Part shown: one piece after another, positions 6,888 through 14,910 of the stretch
Layout of the letters: every line of letters begins with the position of its first letter
Numbering within the stretch: the first letter of the stretch is position 1
Origin: JBHGBM01 sp041946965
GTDB lineage: Bacteria > Acidobacteriota > Terriglobia > Bryobacterales > Bryobacteraceae
DNA: 23,498 nucleotides
Assembly (NCBI GenBank): GCA_041946965.1
Contig: JBHGBM010000089.1
Span: forward strand, 1 to 23,498
Direction: 5' to 3'
Notes under the pieces: generated by a model
What the model was told of the DNA's origin: nothing
Databases searched by the model: none
What the model saw: only the letters and a program-made list of their open reading frames with translations
Translations under genes and position numbers: made by a program

Positions 6888-6935
6888 TCGCAAATTCCAC
6901 AAGCGAGACGCCCTCGAGCTCTCAGCGCCCTTAGA

Positions 6936-6950
6936 GCATTTCAAGTGCCG
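6936..6950 (-). promoter_or_regulatory. Possible sigma-54-type promoter element
   Basis: The minus strand reads CGGCAC-TTGAA-ATGCT, keeping the invariant GG-N10-GC spacing and most of the -24/-12 consensus (TGGCAC-N5-TTGC). It would start transcription about 80 nt upstream of the secreted-protein gene, on the correct strand. A chance match is quite possible in GC-rich DNA, and no activator site was identified. Confidence 0.25.
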
Positions 6951-7024
6951 ATGCGCAAGTCCCGCAGCACCGGGTCCACACACCTGCCGGCCGCCGTGTT
7001 CTGCGACATGCGCCGCCCAATGTG

Positions 7025-8257
7025 TCACAACAAGCGGCGGCGCACCAGGTCGAGCGCGTGCTGGGCGGCGAAAGCGCGAACGCGCTGCCGGTCGCCAAGA
7101 AACTGCCGGCGGTGAACCTGGCAGCCCCCCGCGCCGGAAATTCCGATGAACACGGCGCCCACCGGCGCCTTCTCCCCGCCCGCGTCCGGACCCGCGACTC
7201 CGGTAATCGAGACGGCCATCGCCGCGCCGGTTCGCTCGCGGGCGCCAGCCGCCATGGCTTCGGCGGTTTCGGCGCTCACCGCCCCGTACTGCTCCAACAA
7301 TTCGGCGCTCACGCCGAGCAACGCGGTTTTCATCTGTTTCGTGTAAGCGATGAACCCGCCGGCAAAATAGTCCGAACTGCCGGGTACGGAGGTGATGCGT
7401 TCGCCGAGCAGCCCGCCGGTGCAGCTTTCGGCCACCGCGAGCGTGGCGTGCGCGCGGCGGAGCAGCCCTCCCACCACCACTTCGAGGGGGTCGCCGTTGC
7501 GCGAATAAACGCGGTCGCCGAGCAGCAATTCGATCGGCGCCGCCACTTCCCCCAGTAGTGCCGTAGCTTCCTCTTCGGTGGCGCACCTGGCCCGCAGGTG
7601 CACCTGAATATCTCCGGCGGCGGCGAGCACGGTGGTAGCGGGGTTCTGATACCGCTTGTAAACCGGGGCGATCAGCTCGTCCAGGTCCGACTCCCCCATC
7701 CCCGCCACGCGCAGCACCAGGGTCCGGATGCACTGTTTCGGAACCAGGCGCTGGAGCCGCGGCAGGCACTGGCGCTCGAACATGGCCTTCAGCTCGTGCG
7801 GCGGTCCGGGCAGCAGCATCAGAAACGCTCCCGCTTCCTCCACCCACTGGCCCGGCGCCGTGCCGCGGTCGTTCGGCAAAATATCCGCGCCCTCGATGAC
7901 GAAGGCCTGCCGCCGGTTGCTATCCGCCATTCTGCGGCGCGCCTGCGCGAAGCGCTGTTCCAGCCACGCGGCGATGTCCTGGTTGAAGACCAGCTTGCGG
8001 TCGAGCGCCTGCGCCACGGCCTCGCGCGTCAGGTCGTCTTCGGTGGGACCGAGCCCGCCCGAAACGATGACGATTTCCGAGCGTGAGATCGCCAGCCGCA
8101 CCGCCTCCGCCAGCCGGTCGCGGTCGTCCCCAATTACGGACTTGGCGACCACTTCCACCCCGATGGCGTTCAGCTCCGCGGTAAGGCGGAGGGAATTCGT
8201 GTCCACCCGGTCCGGGGTGAGCATCTCGGAGCCGACCGCGATGATTTCGGCGTTCAC
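7025..8257 (-). CDS. cinA: CinA family protein
   Basis: A 410-residue two-domain protein of normal CinA length. The N-terminal COG1058 / MoCF-like domain (about 1-170) shows IIAVGSEML, IVSGGLGPTEDDLTREAVAQ and LLPGPPHELKAMF. The C-terminal PncC-like nicotinamide-nucleotide amidase domain (about 255-405) shows AESCTGGLLGERITSVPGSS and SITGVAGPDAGGEKAPVG. The C-terminal domain deamidates NMN in pyridine-nucleotide salvage, and family members also have ADP-ribose pyrophosphatase activity in the N-terminal domain. The start is GTG at 8257-8255, 2 nt after the stop of the upstream gene and without a clear Shine-Dalgarno, so translation is probably coupled. It is the last gene of the rimO operon; the common recA neighbour is absent. 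Confidence 0.94.
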   Translation of the reverse strand: MNAEIIAVGSEMLTPDRVDTNSLRLTAELNAIGVEVVAKSVIGDDRDRLAEAVRLAISRSEIVIVSGGLGPTEDDLTREAVAQALDRKLVFNQDIAAWLEQRFAQARRRMADSNRRQAFVIEGADILPNDRGTAPGQWVEEAGAFLMLLPGPPHELKAMFERQCLPRLQRLVPKQCIRTLVLRVAGMGESDLDELIAPVYKRYQNPATTVLAAAGDIQVHLRARCATEEEATALLGEVAAPIELLLGDRVYSRNGDPLEVVVGGLLRRAHATLAVAESCTGGLLGERITSVPGSSDYFAGGFIAYTKQMKTALLGVSAELLEQYGAVSAETAEAMAAGARERTGAAMAVSITGVAGPDAGGEKAPVGAVFIGISGAGGCQVHRRQFLGDRQRVRAFAAQHALDLVRRRLL

Positions 8258-8259
8258 GG

Positions 8260-9288
8260 TCAGATCAGCGGGCGGCCCTTGATGCCGGCATCCACGCGAT
8301 AGAGCGCATTGCTGGTGGCCACCAGCATCGCCCGCGAGGGAGTGAACGCCAGCCCCACAATTCCCGGTCCGGAGAGGAACAGCTCCGGCTTGCGGTCCGG
8401 ACCGATGCGCACCACGCCCTTGCGCCCGGCGAGCGAAGCGGCTACGTACAGCCGGCCTTCGTCGTCGAAAGCCATGCCCTGCGGGCGTCCCAGACCGCGA
8501 TAGAACGTTTCCACCTCGCCTTCGCGCGAGATGCGGTACACGGAGTCGAAGCTCGAAGTGGTGGGACCTGTGACGTACAGATAGCCTTCGGGGCCGAACG
8601 CCAGGTGATAAGCCGCGATGGAGGGCTCGAGCGTAGCGAAGACGAAGATCTGCCGGTTCGGTGCGATCTTGAAAATGGTTCCGTTGCGGTCTCCCACGTA
8701 CAGGCTGCCGCCCTCGTCGAAAGCGACGCCGGTGGCCACCCCCATGCCCTCCACATAGATCGACATGTTGCCGTTGGGCGTGATCTGGTAGACGTTCCCC
8801 TCGTAACGGCTGGAAACGTACAGAAGCCCTTCGCGGTCAAAGGCGAGCGCCGTGGCATTCATCAGATCGTTGATGAACGGCTTGACGTTGTAGTTCAGAT
8901 CCACCTTGTAGACCGCCACGGGAACCTTCTGGCCGCGCGAGCCGCTGAACGTAACGAAGATGTTGCCGAACGCATCCACCGCCGGATTCGCCACCGGGTG
9001 CAAGCTGTCCGCCACCAGGATGCCGATATCGCAGGTCCAGACTTCGCTCGCGTGATCGCCGCTCTCGATGACGAGTTCGCCGGCGGAGGCGCCCTCCGGC
9101 ACGCGCACAATCAGGTACGAATCCGAGCCGATCACCAACGGCGCGGTCACATCGCCTATGGTCACGCGCGGGCGCTGGTGACGCGCAAAGCCCTTTCCGC
9201 GCACCTGAAACTCGCCTCCGGCGATGGCTGCCGCCGGAGTCACTTGTGCGATCTGCGGCTTCGCGTCCGCTGCCTTCCGTATCGCCAT
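8260..9288 (-). CDS. TIG-domain / SMP-30-NHL-like beta-propeller protein
   Basis: A 342-residue protein. The N-terminal part (about residues 8-90) is an IPT/TIG immunoglobulin-like fold (PQIAQVTPAAAIAGGEFQVR GKGF region). The rest is a beta-propeller with recurring blades such as ALAFDREGLLYVSSRYEGNV, GVAFDEGGSLYVGDRNGTIF and GMAFDDEGRLYVAASLAGRK, typical of SMP-30/gluconolactonase and NHL proteins. No signal peptide is visible, so it would be cytoplasmic unless exported unusually. I chose the ATG at 9288, 4 nt after the pgpA stop. An upstream in-frame TTG at 9330 would overlap pgpA. No substrate or partner can be deduced, and its position between pgpA and cinA is not explained by either pathway. 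Confidence 0.82.
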   Translation of the reverse strand: MAIRKAADAKPQIAQVTPAAAIAGGEFQVRGKGFARHQRPRVTIGDVTAPLVIGSDSYLIVRVPEGASAGELVIESGDHASEVWTCDIGILVADSLHPVANPAVDAFGNIFVTFSGSRGQKVPVAVYKVDLNYNVKPFINDLMNATALAFDREGLLYVSSRYEGNVYQITPNGNMSIYVEGMGVATGVAFDEGGSLYVGDRNGTIFKIAPNRQIFVFATLEPSIAAYHLAFGPEGYLYVTGPTTSSFDSVYRISREGEVETFYRGLGRPQGMAFDDEGRLYVAASLAGRKGVVRIGPDRKPELFLSGPGIVGLAFTPSRAMLVATSNALYRVDAGIKGRPLI

Positions 9289-9292
9289 ATGG

Positions 9293-9748
9293 TTAATAGA
9301 GATTGAACCATCCCGCTGCGAATAAGACAAGTGCGGCGTACAGCCCGGCCATCAGGTCGTCCGCCACAATACCAACGCCCCCGGGCAGTTGTTCCAACCG
9401 GCGCACCGGAGCCGGCTTCCAGATATCGAACAGGCGGAACAGCACGAAGGCGCCCAGGCAGGCCTTCCAGTCGAGCGCGGACGCCCCGGCCAACGCCAGC
9501 CACTGCCCGAGCGCTTCGTCAATGACCACCAGGCCGGGGTCCTTGGCTTTTCGCAGGAACGCCGTGCGGCCCGCGGCCCAGATTGCGGCGGGCACCGCGG
9601 CCACGGCCAGCAGCGCGTACCAGCGCGGGGCCCACCCCAGCAGGAGGGCGATCGCCACCGCGGCGGCGGACCCCACGGTCCCCGGCGCGAGGGGCGCATA
9701 ACCGCAGCCGAACCACGTGGCGAGAACCACCGCAAGCTTATTCTTCAT
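9293..9748 (-). CDS. pgpA: Phosphatidylglycerophosphatase A
   Basis: PgpA dephosphorylates phosphatidylglycerophosphate to phosphatidylglycerol at the inner membrane. The 151-residue protein matches the family: WFGCGYAPLAPGTVGS near the N-terminus, then the acidic motifs VVIDEALGQWLAL and GIVADDLMAGLYAAL, with hydrophobic helices between. I chose the ATG at 9748 because it gives the usual MKNKLAVVLATWFG opening; a GTG at 9763 would add five residues. The start overlaps the 3' end of yacG by 11 nt, so translation is likely coupled. Residues 1-151 appear complete. Confidence 0.93.
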   Translation of the reverse strand: MKNKLAVVLATWFGCGYAPLAPGTVGSAAAVAIALLLGWAPRWYALLAVAAVPAAIWAAGRTAFLRKAKDPGLVVIDEALGQWLALAGASALDWKACLGAFVLFRLFDIWKPAPVRRLEQLPGGVGIVADDLMAGLYAALVLFAAGWFNLY

Positions 9749-9923
9749 CTTCTTTGTTCGCACCGTCTTTGGACGGCGGCGCTTCGGTTGGCGGGCCTGG
9801 AATCCGGTACTTTTCGGAGGCCCAGTCGCCCAGATCCAGAATACGGCAGCGCTCGCAGCAGAAAGGGAAATCGGGCGAGCCCGGCTGCGTGGGCCGCTTG
9901 CAGGTCGGGCACTTGAAGGTCAT
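9738..9923 (-). CDS. yacG: YacG-type zinc-ribbon protein (DNA gyrase inhibitor family)
   Basis: A 61-residue zinc-binding protein. The motif CPTCKRP (C5, C8) followed by FPFCCERCRILDLGDWASEK (C22 or C23 with C26) and YRIP is the YacG signature. E. coli YacG binds GyrB and inhibits DNA gyrase, and the same activity is assumed here, not shown. The acidic tail (KDGANKEDEE) is encoded in the overlap with pgpA. The ATG at 9923-9921 overlaps the rimO stop by 4 nt (ATGA). Confidence 0.9.
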   Translation of the reverse strand: MTFKCPTCKRPTQPGSPDFPFCCERCRILDLGDWASEKYRIPGPPTEAPPSKDGANKEDEE

Positions 9924-11305
9924 AGCGGAGCGATTTGGAGCAGCGGGCCGGGTGCGTTCGCCTCGGAGGGATCCGCTGCCAGCAGCGTCCCAATGACATC
10001 GTAGTCGTGCGCCTCGGTGACACGCAGCCGGCGCATCTGCCCGGCGGCCGGCGGCGCTCCTTCGAAGTCGTTCACCAGGGTAACGCCGTCGATCTCCGGC
10101 GCCTGCGCGGCCATGCGCGCCTGCCAGAGCATGTCCGTCTCCGGCGATGGGCCTTCGACGATGACCTGAAACTCGCGCCCGATCAGGGTGCGGTTGTGCG
10201 CGCGAGAGATCTTGCGCTGGATGGCCATGAGCCGCCGCCTGCGGTTGTAAATGGTGCGCGCATCCACTTTCCCCGCAAGCGCGTAGCTGGCGCTGGTGTC
10301 CTCATCCGAGTAACCGAAGACGCCCAGGCGGTCGAAGCGCGCCGCTTTCACGAACTCGCAAAGCTCGTTGAAGTCCGCCTCGGTTTCGCCCGGGAAACCG
10401 GCGATCAGGCTGGTGCGGACGGCGACACCGGGGATGGTCCGGCGGATGCGCTCCAGAAGACGCAGGAAAACCTCGCCGGAGCCGCCGCGCTTCATGCGCT
10501 TCAGCACGGGGGCGCTGGCGTGCTGGAGTGGAACGTCGATGTACTTCGCGATGGCCGCGTGCTCCGCCATGGTGTCCAGCAGCCGTTGAGTCAGTTTGTT
10601 CGGGTACGCGTAGAGGAAGCGGATCCACTTCGCGCGCGGCGTTTCGATTTGAGCCAGGCGCGCGAGCAGGTGCGCGAGGCCGTCCTGGATGCCGAGGTCC
10701 TCGCCGTAACAGGTGGTGTCCTGGCCGATGAGGTTGATTTCACGCACGCCGCGCGCGAACAGGCGCGTGGCTTCGGCCACCACGGATTCGAAGCGCCGGC
10801 TGCGGAAGGCACCGCGAAACTGCGGGATTACACAGAAGGTGCAGGGATGATCGCAGCCCTCGGCAATCTTGATGTAGGCGTAGTGCGGCGGAGTGGCAAG
10901 CACGCGCGGCGTCAGGTCGTGATACAGGTAAGGCGCGGCGGGCGCGGAGTCCTCGCCCGCCCCGTCTTCGCACAGCGCGGCGATGCGCTCGATCTCGTTG
11001 GTTCCGATGATCGCGTCTACCTCGGGCAACTCCTTGCGGATATCGCCGCGGTAGCGCTCCACCAGGCACCCGGCCACGATCAGCTTGCGCGCGCAGCCGG
11101 ACTTCTTGTAGGCGGCCATCTCCAGGATGGCATCAATGCTTTCCTTCTTTGCGGCATCGATGAAGGAGCACGTGTTCACCACCAGCACCTCGGCTTCGGC
11201 CGGGTGCGGGGTCAGCTCATGGCCGCGGGACACCAGGCGCCCCATCATGACTTCGCTGTCAACCAGGTTCTTGGGACAACCCAGGCTTACGAAACCGATC
11301 TTCAA
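9920..11305 (-). CDS. rimO: Ribosomal protein uS12 methylthiotransferase RimO
   Basis: A radical-SAM enzyme that adds a methylthio group to the conserved aspartate of ribosomal protein S12, using two [4Fe-4S] clusters. The 461-residue protein has the three N-terminal cluster cysteines C10 (VSLGCPKNLVDSE), C46 (NTCSFID) and C80 (VAGCLVERYRGD). It then has the radical-SAM motif C151-x3-C155-x2-C158 (EGCDHPCTFCVIPQFRG) and a C-terminal TRAM-like region (about 370-450). The GCPKNLVDSE opening separates RimO from MiaB. The start is TTG at 11305-11303, which gives the family N-terminus MKIGFVSLGC; no strong Shine-Dalgarno is visible. It heads the operon rimO-yacG-pgpA-propeller-cinA. Confidence 0.96.
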   Translation of the reverse strand: MKIGFVSLGCPKNLVDSEVMMGRLVSRGHELTPHPAEAEVLVVNTCSFIDAAKKESIDAILEMAAYKKSGCARKLIVAGCLVERYRGDIRKELPEVDAIIGTNEIERIAALCEDGAGEDSAPAAPYLYHDLTPRVLATPPHYAYIKIAEGCDHPCTFCVIPQFRGAFRSRRFESVVAEATRLFARGVREINLIGQDTTCYGEDLGIQDGLAHLLARLAQIETPRAKWIRFLYAYPNKLTQRLLDTMAEHAAIAKYIDVPLQHASAPVLKRMKRGGSGEVFLRLLERIRRTIPGVAVRTSLIAGFPGETEADFNELCEFVKAARFDRLGVFGYSDEDTSASYALAGKVDARTIYNRRRRLMAIQRKISRAHNRTLIGREFQVIVEGPSPETDMLWQARMAAQAPEIDGVTLVNDFEGAPPAAGQMRRLRVTEAHDYDVIGTLLAADPSEANAPGPLLQIAPL

Positions 11306-11360
11306 GGCGTGTGGAACTCATTACCAAGATACCATGGGGGCTCCGGTAAACTTGCCTGTT

Positions 11361-11389
11361 ACCGCGCGGCGCAGGGCGGGCCGCGCGGT
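11361..11389 (-). terminator. Possible terminator hairpin downstream of the polysaccharide locus
   Basis: A perfect 9-bp stem (ACCGCGCGG / CCGCGCGGT) with an 11-nt loop, about 100 nt after the stop of the last receptor gene and 56 nt before rimO. No U tract follows, so termination efficiency is uncertain. The 184-bp spacer (11306-11489) must also hold the rimO promoter, which I could not identify. Confidence 0.35.
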
Positions 11390-11489
11390 CATGCGAGATG
11401 AAACCATCCGAGCCCGGCCTGGGGCAGTGAGGCGCCCCGCACCGGGCAAGGCGGCAACGGCCTAACTGCCTTCCGGCGCAATACTGAAT

Positions 11490-14400
11490 TTAGAACACCG
11501 CGCGGAACGAAAGCTGCACTCTGCGGGAGCCGCCCGCGCTCTGGATCACGCCGAATGTCGCCTTGTTCGACATGCTCGTGCCGGGACCGCCCCATTGCGG
11601 CGTGTTCGTCACGCTGGAGGCGTCCGCGCGAATGTCGAAGTTCAGCCGCTCCCGGATCGTAACGCGCTTGACCAGCGACAGGTCCAGCGTTTTCGAAGCC
11701 GGGTTGCGCAACTCGGCGAAGTAGGGCACCTCGGGCGAGACCGTGTACTGGGTTGGCAGCGACGCGAAGGCGGTGGTGTCGAAATACGGGTTCAGCACCT
11801 GTCTGGTCACCGGGTCCACGCGATCGCCGATGCGTTCTACGATCGGTCCGCTCTTGGCGGCGTTGCGCAGCCGGATCGGCCGCCCGTTGCTGTCGCTGAT
11901 GGAGAGCGGCGTGCCGGAGCTGTAGCGCGCCCGCCCGCTCAGGCTCCATCCGCCGAAGAGCTTCGCCACCGCCCCGTTCTGTGCCAGCAGCTTGCCGCGC
12001 CCGAAAGGCAGGTCATAGACGAACGCCAGGTTCATCATGTAAGGCCGGTCCATGTCGGAGATGCAACGGTAGTATCGCGTGTTTACCAGGCTGGTGATGT
12101 TGTTCTCGATCATCTTGGAGCCGGTCAGGTTCCACATCAGCGTCAGCCCGTGGGTGAGGCGCTTTTCCAGGCTCAGCTCCAGCGCGTGATAGACCACCGT
12201 GCGGGTGTTGCTGCCGTCCTGGTTCACGCTGGTGAATTGCGGATAGGCCAGCCAGAACTGCCGCTGCGAAATGGTGTTCCCGGACCCCAGGTTGGAGCTG
12301 TTGGAGATGATCCCGTAGAAGGGGTTGGGCACCTTGTTGTTCTCCGCCGCCCCCAGCGCCAGGTACTGGTCCGGTTTCTCGTTCAGGTTGAAGCTCTCCA
12401 GCCCCTTCAGGCTAAGCATCCTCACGAATGCCGCTTCGAACTTCATCTCTCCGGGCAGCGCCTGTTGCACGCCGAACTGCCACTGTTGTGAGTAAGGCAG
12501 CACCCGGTCCTGCGCCGTGAACGAGACGCTGTCGCCCACGCGGCTGGCCATCCCCAGACTCGAACCGGGAGGGGGAGTGATGCCGTTCGGGAACGGGTTT
12601 GAAAGGTTGGTATACGGCGTCGCCCCGCGGTCCGTGCTGGACACATACGGGGCGTTGAGGGCAAAGGTGGGCGGCACCGGAATGGTGGTGTCCATGTTGA
12701 CAATCACGCTCGAATAGAACAGGCCATAGCCGCCGCGGATCACCGTTCCCGGCCGCAATTGGTAAGCGAAGCCAAAGCGCGGCCCGATGTTGTTCCAGTC
12801 CGTCGTGCCTTCGCTCCGCGAGAGGCCGTTCGTCCCGGCGAACAGCAGACCGCCCCGCAGATTCATGCCCGGGACCTTGACGGGGCTCGGCGCGTTGTAA
12901 TCGAAGCCGTATGCCAGCCGGTTGTAGCGCTCCGTGTAGGGCGTTTCCAGTTCCCAGCGCATCCCGAGATTGATGGTGAGTTTGGGAGTGATTTTCCAGT
13001 CGTCCTGCACGAATCCTGCGTAGAAATAGCTGCGCATCGCGTACGGCGTGGGGCCTCCCAGCGAACCGGAGGACGGCACGCCGAGAACCATACTCGCGAT
13101 CCCCGACCCGCTGGTCCTGCTCGAAGCGCTGGTGAACGGGTCGGATTGCGTGAAGCCCGCACTAAAGGTGAAAGAGCCCGCCGCCGCGGTGCCGGGGCTG
13201 ATCTCGTTCCAGCTTACCTGCCGAACCTCGCCGCCGATCCGCAAGTTATGCGAGCCCGCCAGCTTGGTCAGCGTGGGCACCAGCGCGTGCGAGTCGTTGG
13301 CCCTGGTCTTATAACGGCTGCCCAGCCCGATGCCGCCTTCCCCGAATGCGATGCTCGGCCAGCCCGTCCGCATCTGGTTCGCCAGCAACTGGTCCGGAAG
13401 TTTCAGAACCTTCGGGTCCTGCACGTTGCCGGAGTTGAACGTGTCGCTCCAGTACCGCGCGAAACTGTAACGCAGCGACCCGATCAAGGTCGGGCTGAAC
13501 GTGTAATCGTCGTTCAGGCTGATGTTGTAGAAATGCCGCAGGTCCGTGTTCACGTCACCGCCGATCGGCGCCGTGTACAGGCCGACGGGCATGTTCGTGT
13601 AGTGGCCGCCGTAGCCCATGTAACCGAAGCGCCCGAAGAGCCGCTGCTTCGAACTGACGATCTGGTCGATGCGCTGGCTGATCTGCTTGGCCGGGTTGGC
13701 AACCGACACCAGGGCCGCCCAGTTATAGACGCCGATCTGCGCCGGCACGTTCAGGTTGGGTTTCGGGAAGGCAGCCGCAATCGCCACGCCAGTTGTATTC
13801 AGCATGGACTGGGGGATCCTGTTCCCGGCGAACGGCTGGCGGGTCGCGGTCGATCCCGTCACCACGGTCGAGTAGGGGTTGTAGATCGCCAACTGCCCGC
13901 CCTGCCCGCTGATCGTCTGCGAGAAATCGCCCTGCCGCTCCAGTTCGGTCGGGACGCGTCCGGATTCGGTGGTGCCCTTGTGCATCCTCTCGTATTGCAC
14001 GCTCGTAAAGAAGAAGGTCCGGTTGCGGCCGTCGTAAATCTTGGGAAGGTAAACCGGACCGCCGAATGCTCCCGAGTAGAACTGGCGTGAATCGTCCGGC
14101 CGTTGCAGGCCGCGCTTGTTGTTCAACCAGGAGTTCGCGTTGAGGGCCTTGTTACGGAGGAAGCCTTCGAAGGACCCGTGCACCTGGTTGGTGCCGGAGC
14201 GCGTGGCATAGGTGACCACGCCGCCGTTGGTGTGACCGTAGGCGGCGTCGAACATGGTGGTCTGCACGCGCAGTTCCTCCACCACGTCTCCGGAAGGCGA
14301 GCTTGCGATGCTGCCCCCCTGGCGCGGCATCACCACCGACGCGCCGTCCACCACGATTTCATTGGCCACTTGGGTGGCGCCGCCGCCGTGCACGCTGAAC

Positions 14401-14909
14401 TCGTGCTGTCCGCTGTCGGCGAACTGTCCGCCGCCGCCGCGCACGCCGGGAGTCATGCCGATCAGCGACAGCGGGTTGCGGTCGGGAATATACAGCAGGT
14501 CCAGGAAGCGCCGGTCGATGACCTGCGCCAGGTCCGCCGAATTGGTCTGGATGAGCGGAGCGTCGCCCGTCACCGTGATCGACTCCGCGGTGCCTCCGAC
14601 CTCGAGCTGAAAGTTCATTTCGACCCTGTCGCCCGTGCGCACCGTAATGGCTTCATGGCGGACCTGTTTGAATCCCGCCGCTTCCACCATCATGGTGTAG
14701 CTGCCCGGCTCGAGCAGCGGCACGAGGAAGTTGCCCTCGGCATTGCTCTCGGTGGTGTTGCGCGCATTGGTGCCCTGGTTCGTCACCGTGACCGTGGCTC
14801 CCGGGATGACGGCGCCGGATGCGTCCGTCACTCTTCCCAGAATACTGCCGCGATAATCCTGCGCCATCGCCAGCGCGGCGAGGAACAGTAGAACTGCGAG
14901 TCTGAGCAT
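11490..14909 (-). CDS. Oar/TonB-dependent-receptor-like outer-membrane protein 1
   Basis: Large outer-membrane receptor of 1139 residues. Signal peptide about 1-16 (MLRLAVLLFLAALAMA, then QDYRGS). A carboxypeptidase-regulatory-like domain follows at about 18-100 (ILGRVTDASGAVIPGATVTV). A plug-like region comes next (ESITVTGDAPLIQTNSADLA, and a later VVDGASVVMP stretch), then a long beta-barrel ending in a C-terminal phenylalanine (VQLSFRAVF). This layout is typical of acidobacterial TonB-dependent glycan or peptide receptors without SusD. The ATG at 14909 has GAGGAAATAA upstream and lies 1 nt after the GH2 stop. It is the last gene of the locus. The substrate cannot be read; co-transcription with GH97 and GH2 points to a galactose-rich glycan. 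Confidence 0.88.
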   Translation of the reverse strand: MLRLAVLLFLAALAMAQDYRGSILGRVTDASGAVIPGATVTVTNQGTNARNTTESNAEGNFLVPLLEPGSYTMMVEAAGFKQVRHEAITVRTGDRVEMNFQLEVGGTAESITVTGDAPLIQTNSADLAQVIDRRFLDLLYIPDRNPLSLIGMTPGVRGGGGQFADSGQHEFSVHGGGATQVANEIVVDGASVVMPRQGGSIASSPSGDVVEELRVQTTMFDAAYGHTNGGVVTYATRSGTNQVHGSFEGFLRNKALNANSWLNNKRGLQRPDDSRQFYSGAFGGPVYLPKIYDGRNRTFFFTSVQYERMHKGTTESGRVPTELERQGDFSQTISGQGGQLAIYNPYSTVVTGSTATRQPFAGNRIPQSMLNTTGVAIAAAFPKPNLNVPAQIGVYNWAALVSVANPAKQISQRIDQIVSSKQRLFGRFGYMGYGGHYTNMPVGLYTAPIGGDVNTDLRHFYNISLNDDYTFSPTLIGSLRYSFARYWSDTFNSGNVQDPKVLKLPDQLLANQMRTGWPSIAFGEGGIGLGSRYKTRANDSHALVPTLTKLAGSHNLRIGGEVRQVSWNEISPGTAAAGSFTFSAGFTQSDPFTSASSRTSGSGIASMVLGVPSSGSLGGPTPYAMRSYFYAGFVQDDWKITPKLTINLGMRWELETPYTERYNRLAYGFDYNAPSPVKVPGMNLRGGLLFAGTNGLSRSEGTTDWNNIGPRFGFAYQLRPGTVIRGGYGLFYSSVIVNMDTTIPVPPTFALNAPYVSSTDRGATPYTNLSNPFPNGITPPPGSSLGMASRVGDSVSFTAQDRVLPYSQQWQFGVQQALPGEMKFEAAFVRMLSLKGLESFNLNEKPDQYLALGAAENNKVPNPFYGIISNSSNLGSGNTISQRQFWLAYPQFTSVNQDGSNTRTVVYHALELSLEKRLTHGLTLMWNLTGSKMIENNITSLVNTRYYRCISDMDRPYMMNLAFVYDLPFGRGKLLAQNGAVAKLFGGWSLSGRARYSSGTPLSISDSNGRPIRLRNAAKSGPIVERIGDRVDPVTRQVLNPYFDTTAFASLPTQYTVSPEVPYFAELRNPASKTLDLSLVKRVTIRERLNFDIRADASSVTNTPQWGGPGTSMSNKATFGVIQSAGGSRRVQLSFRAVF

Positions 14910-14910
14910 G

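Noticed and set aside
9289..9330. Longer start for the propeller protein at TTG 9330
   Set aside because: It overlaps the end of pgpA, adds non-homologous residues and uses a rarer codon. ATG 9288 follows the pgpA stop by 4 nt.
12759..14090. Plus-strand open frame of 443 codons opposite receptor 1, and similar long frames opposite rimO, GH2 and the propeller gene
   Set aside because: Antisense frames with low-complexity composition, no ribosome sites and no motifs. The sense genes have strong family signatures.
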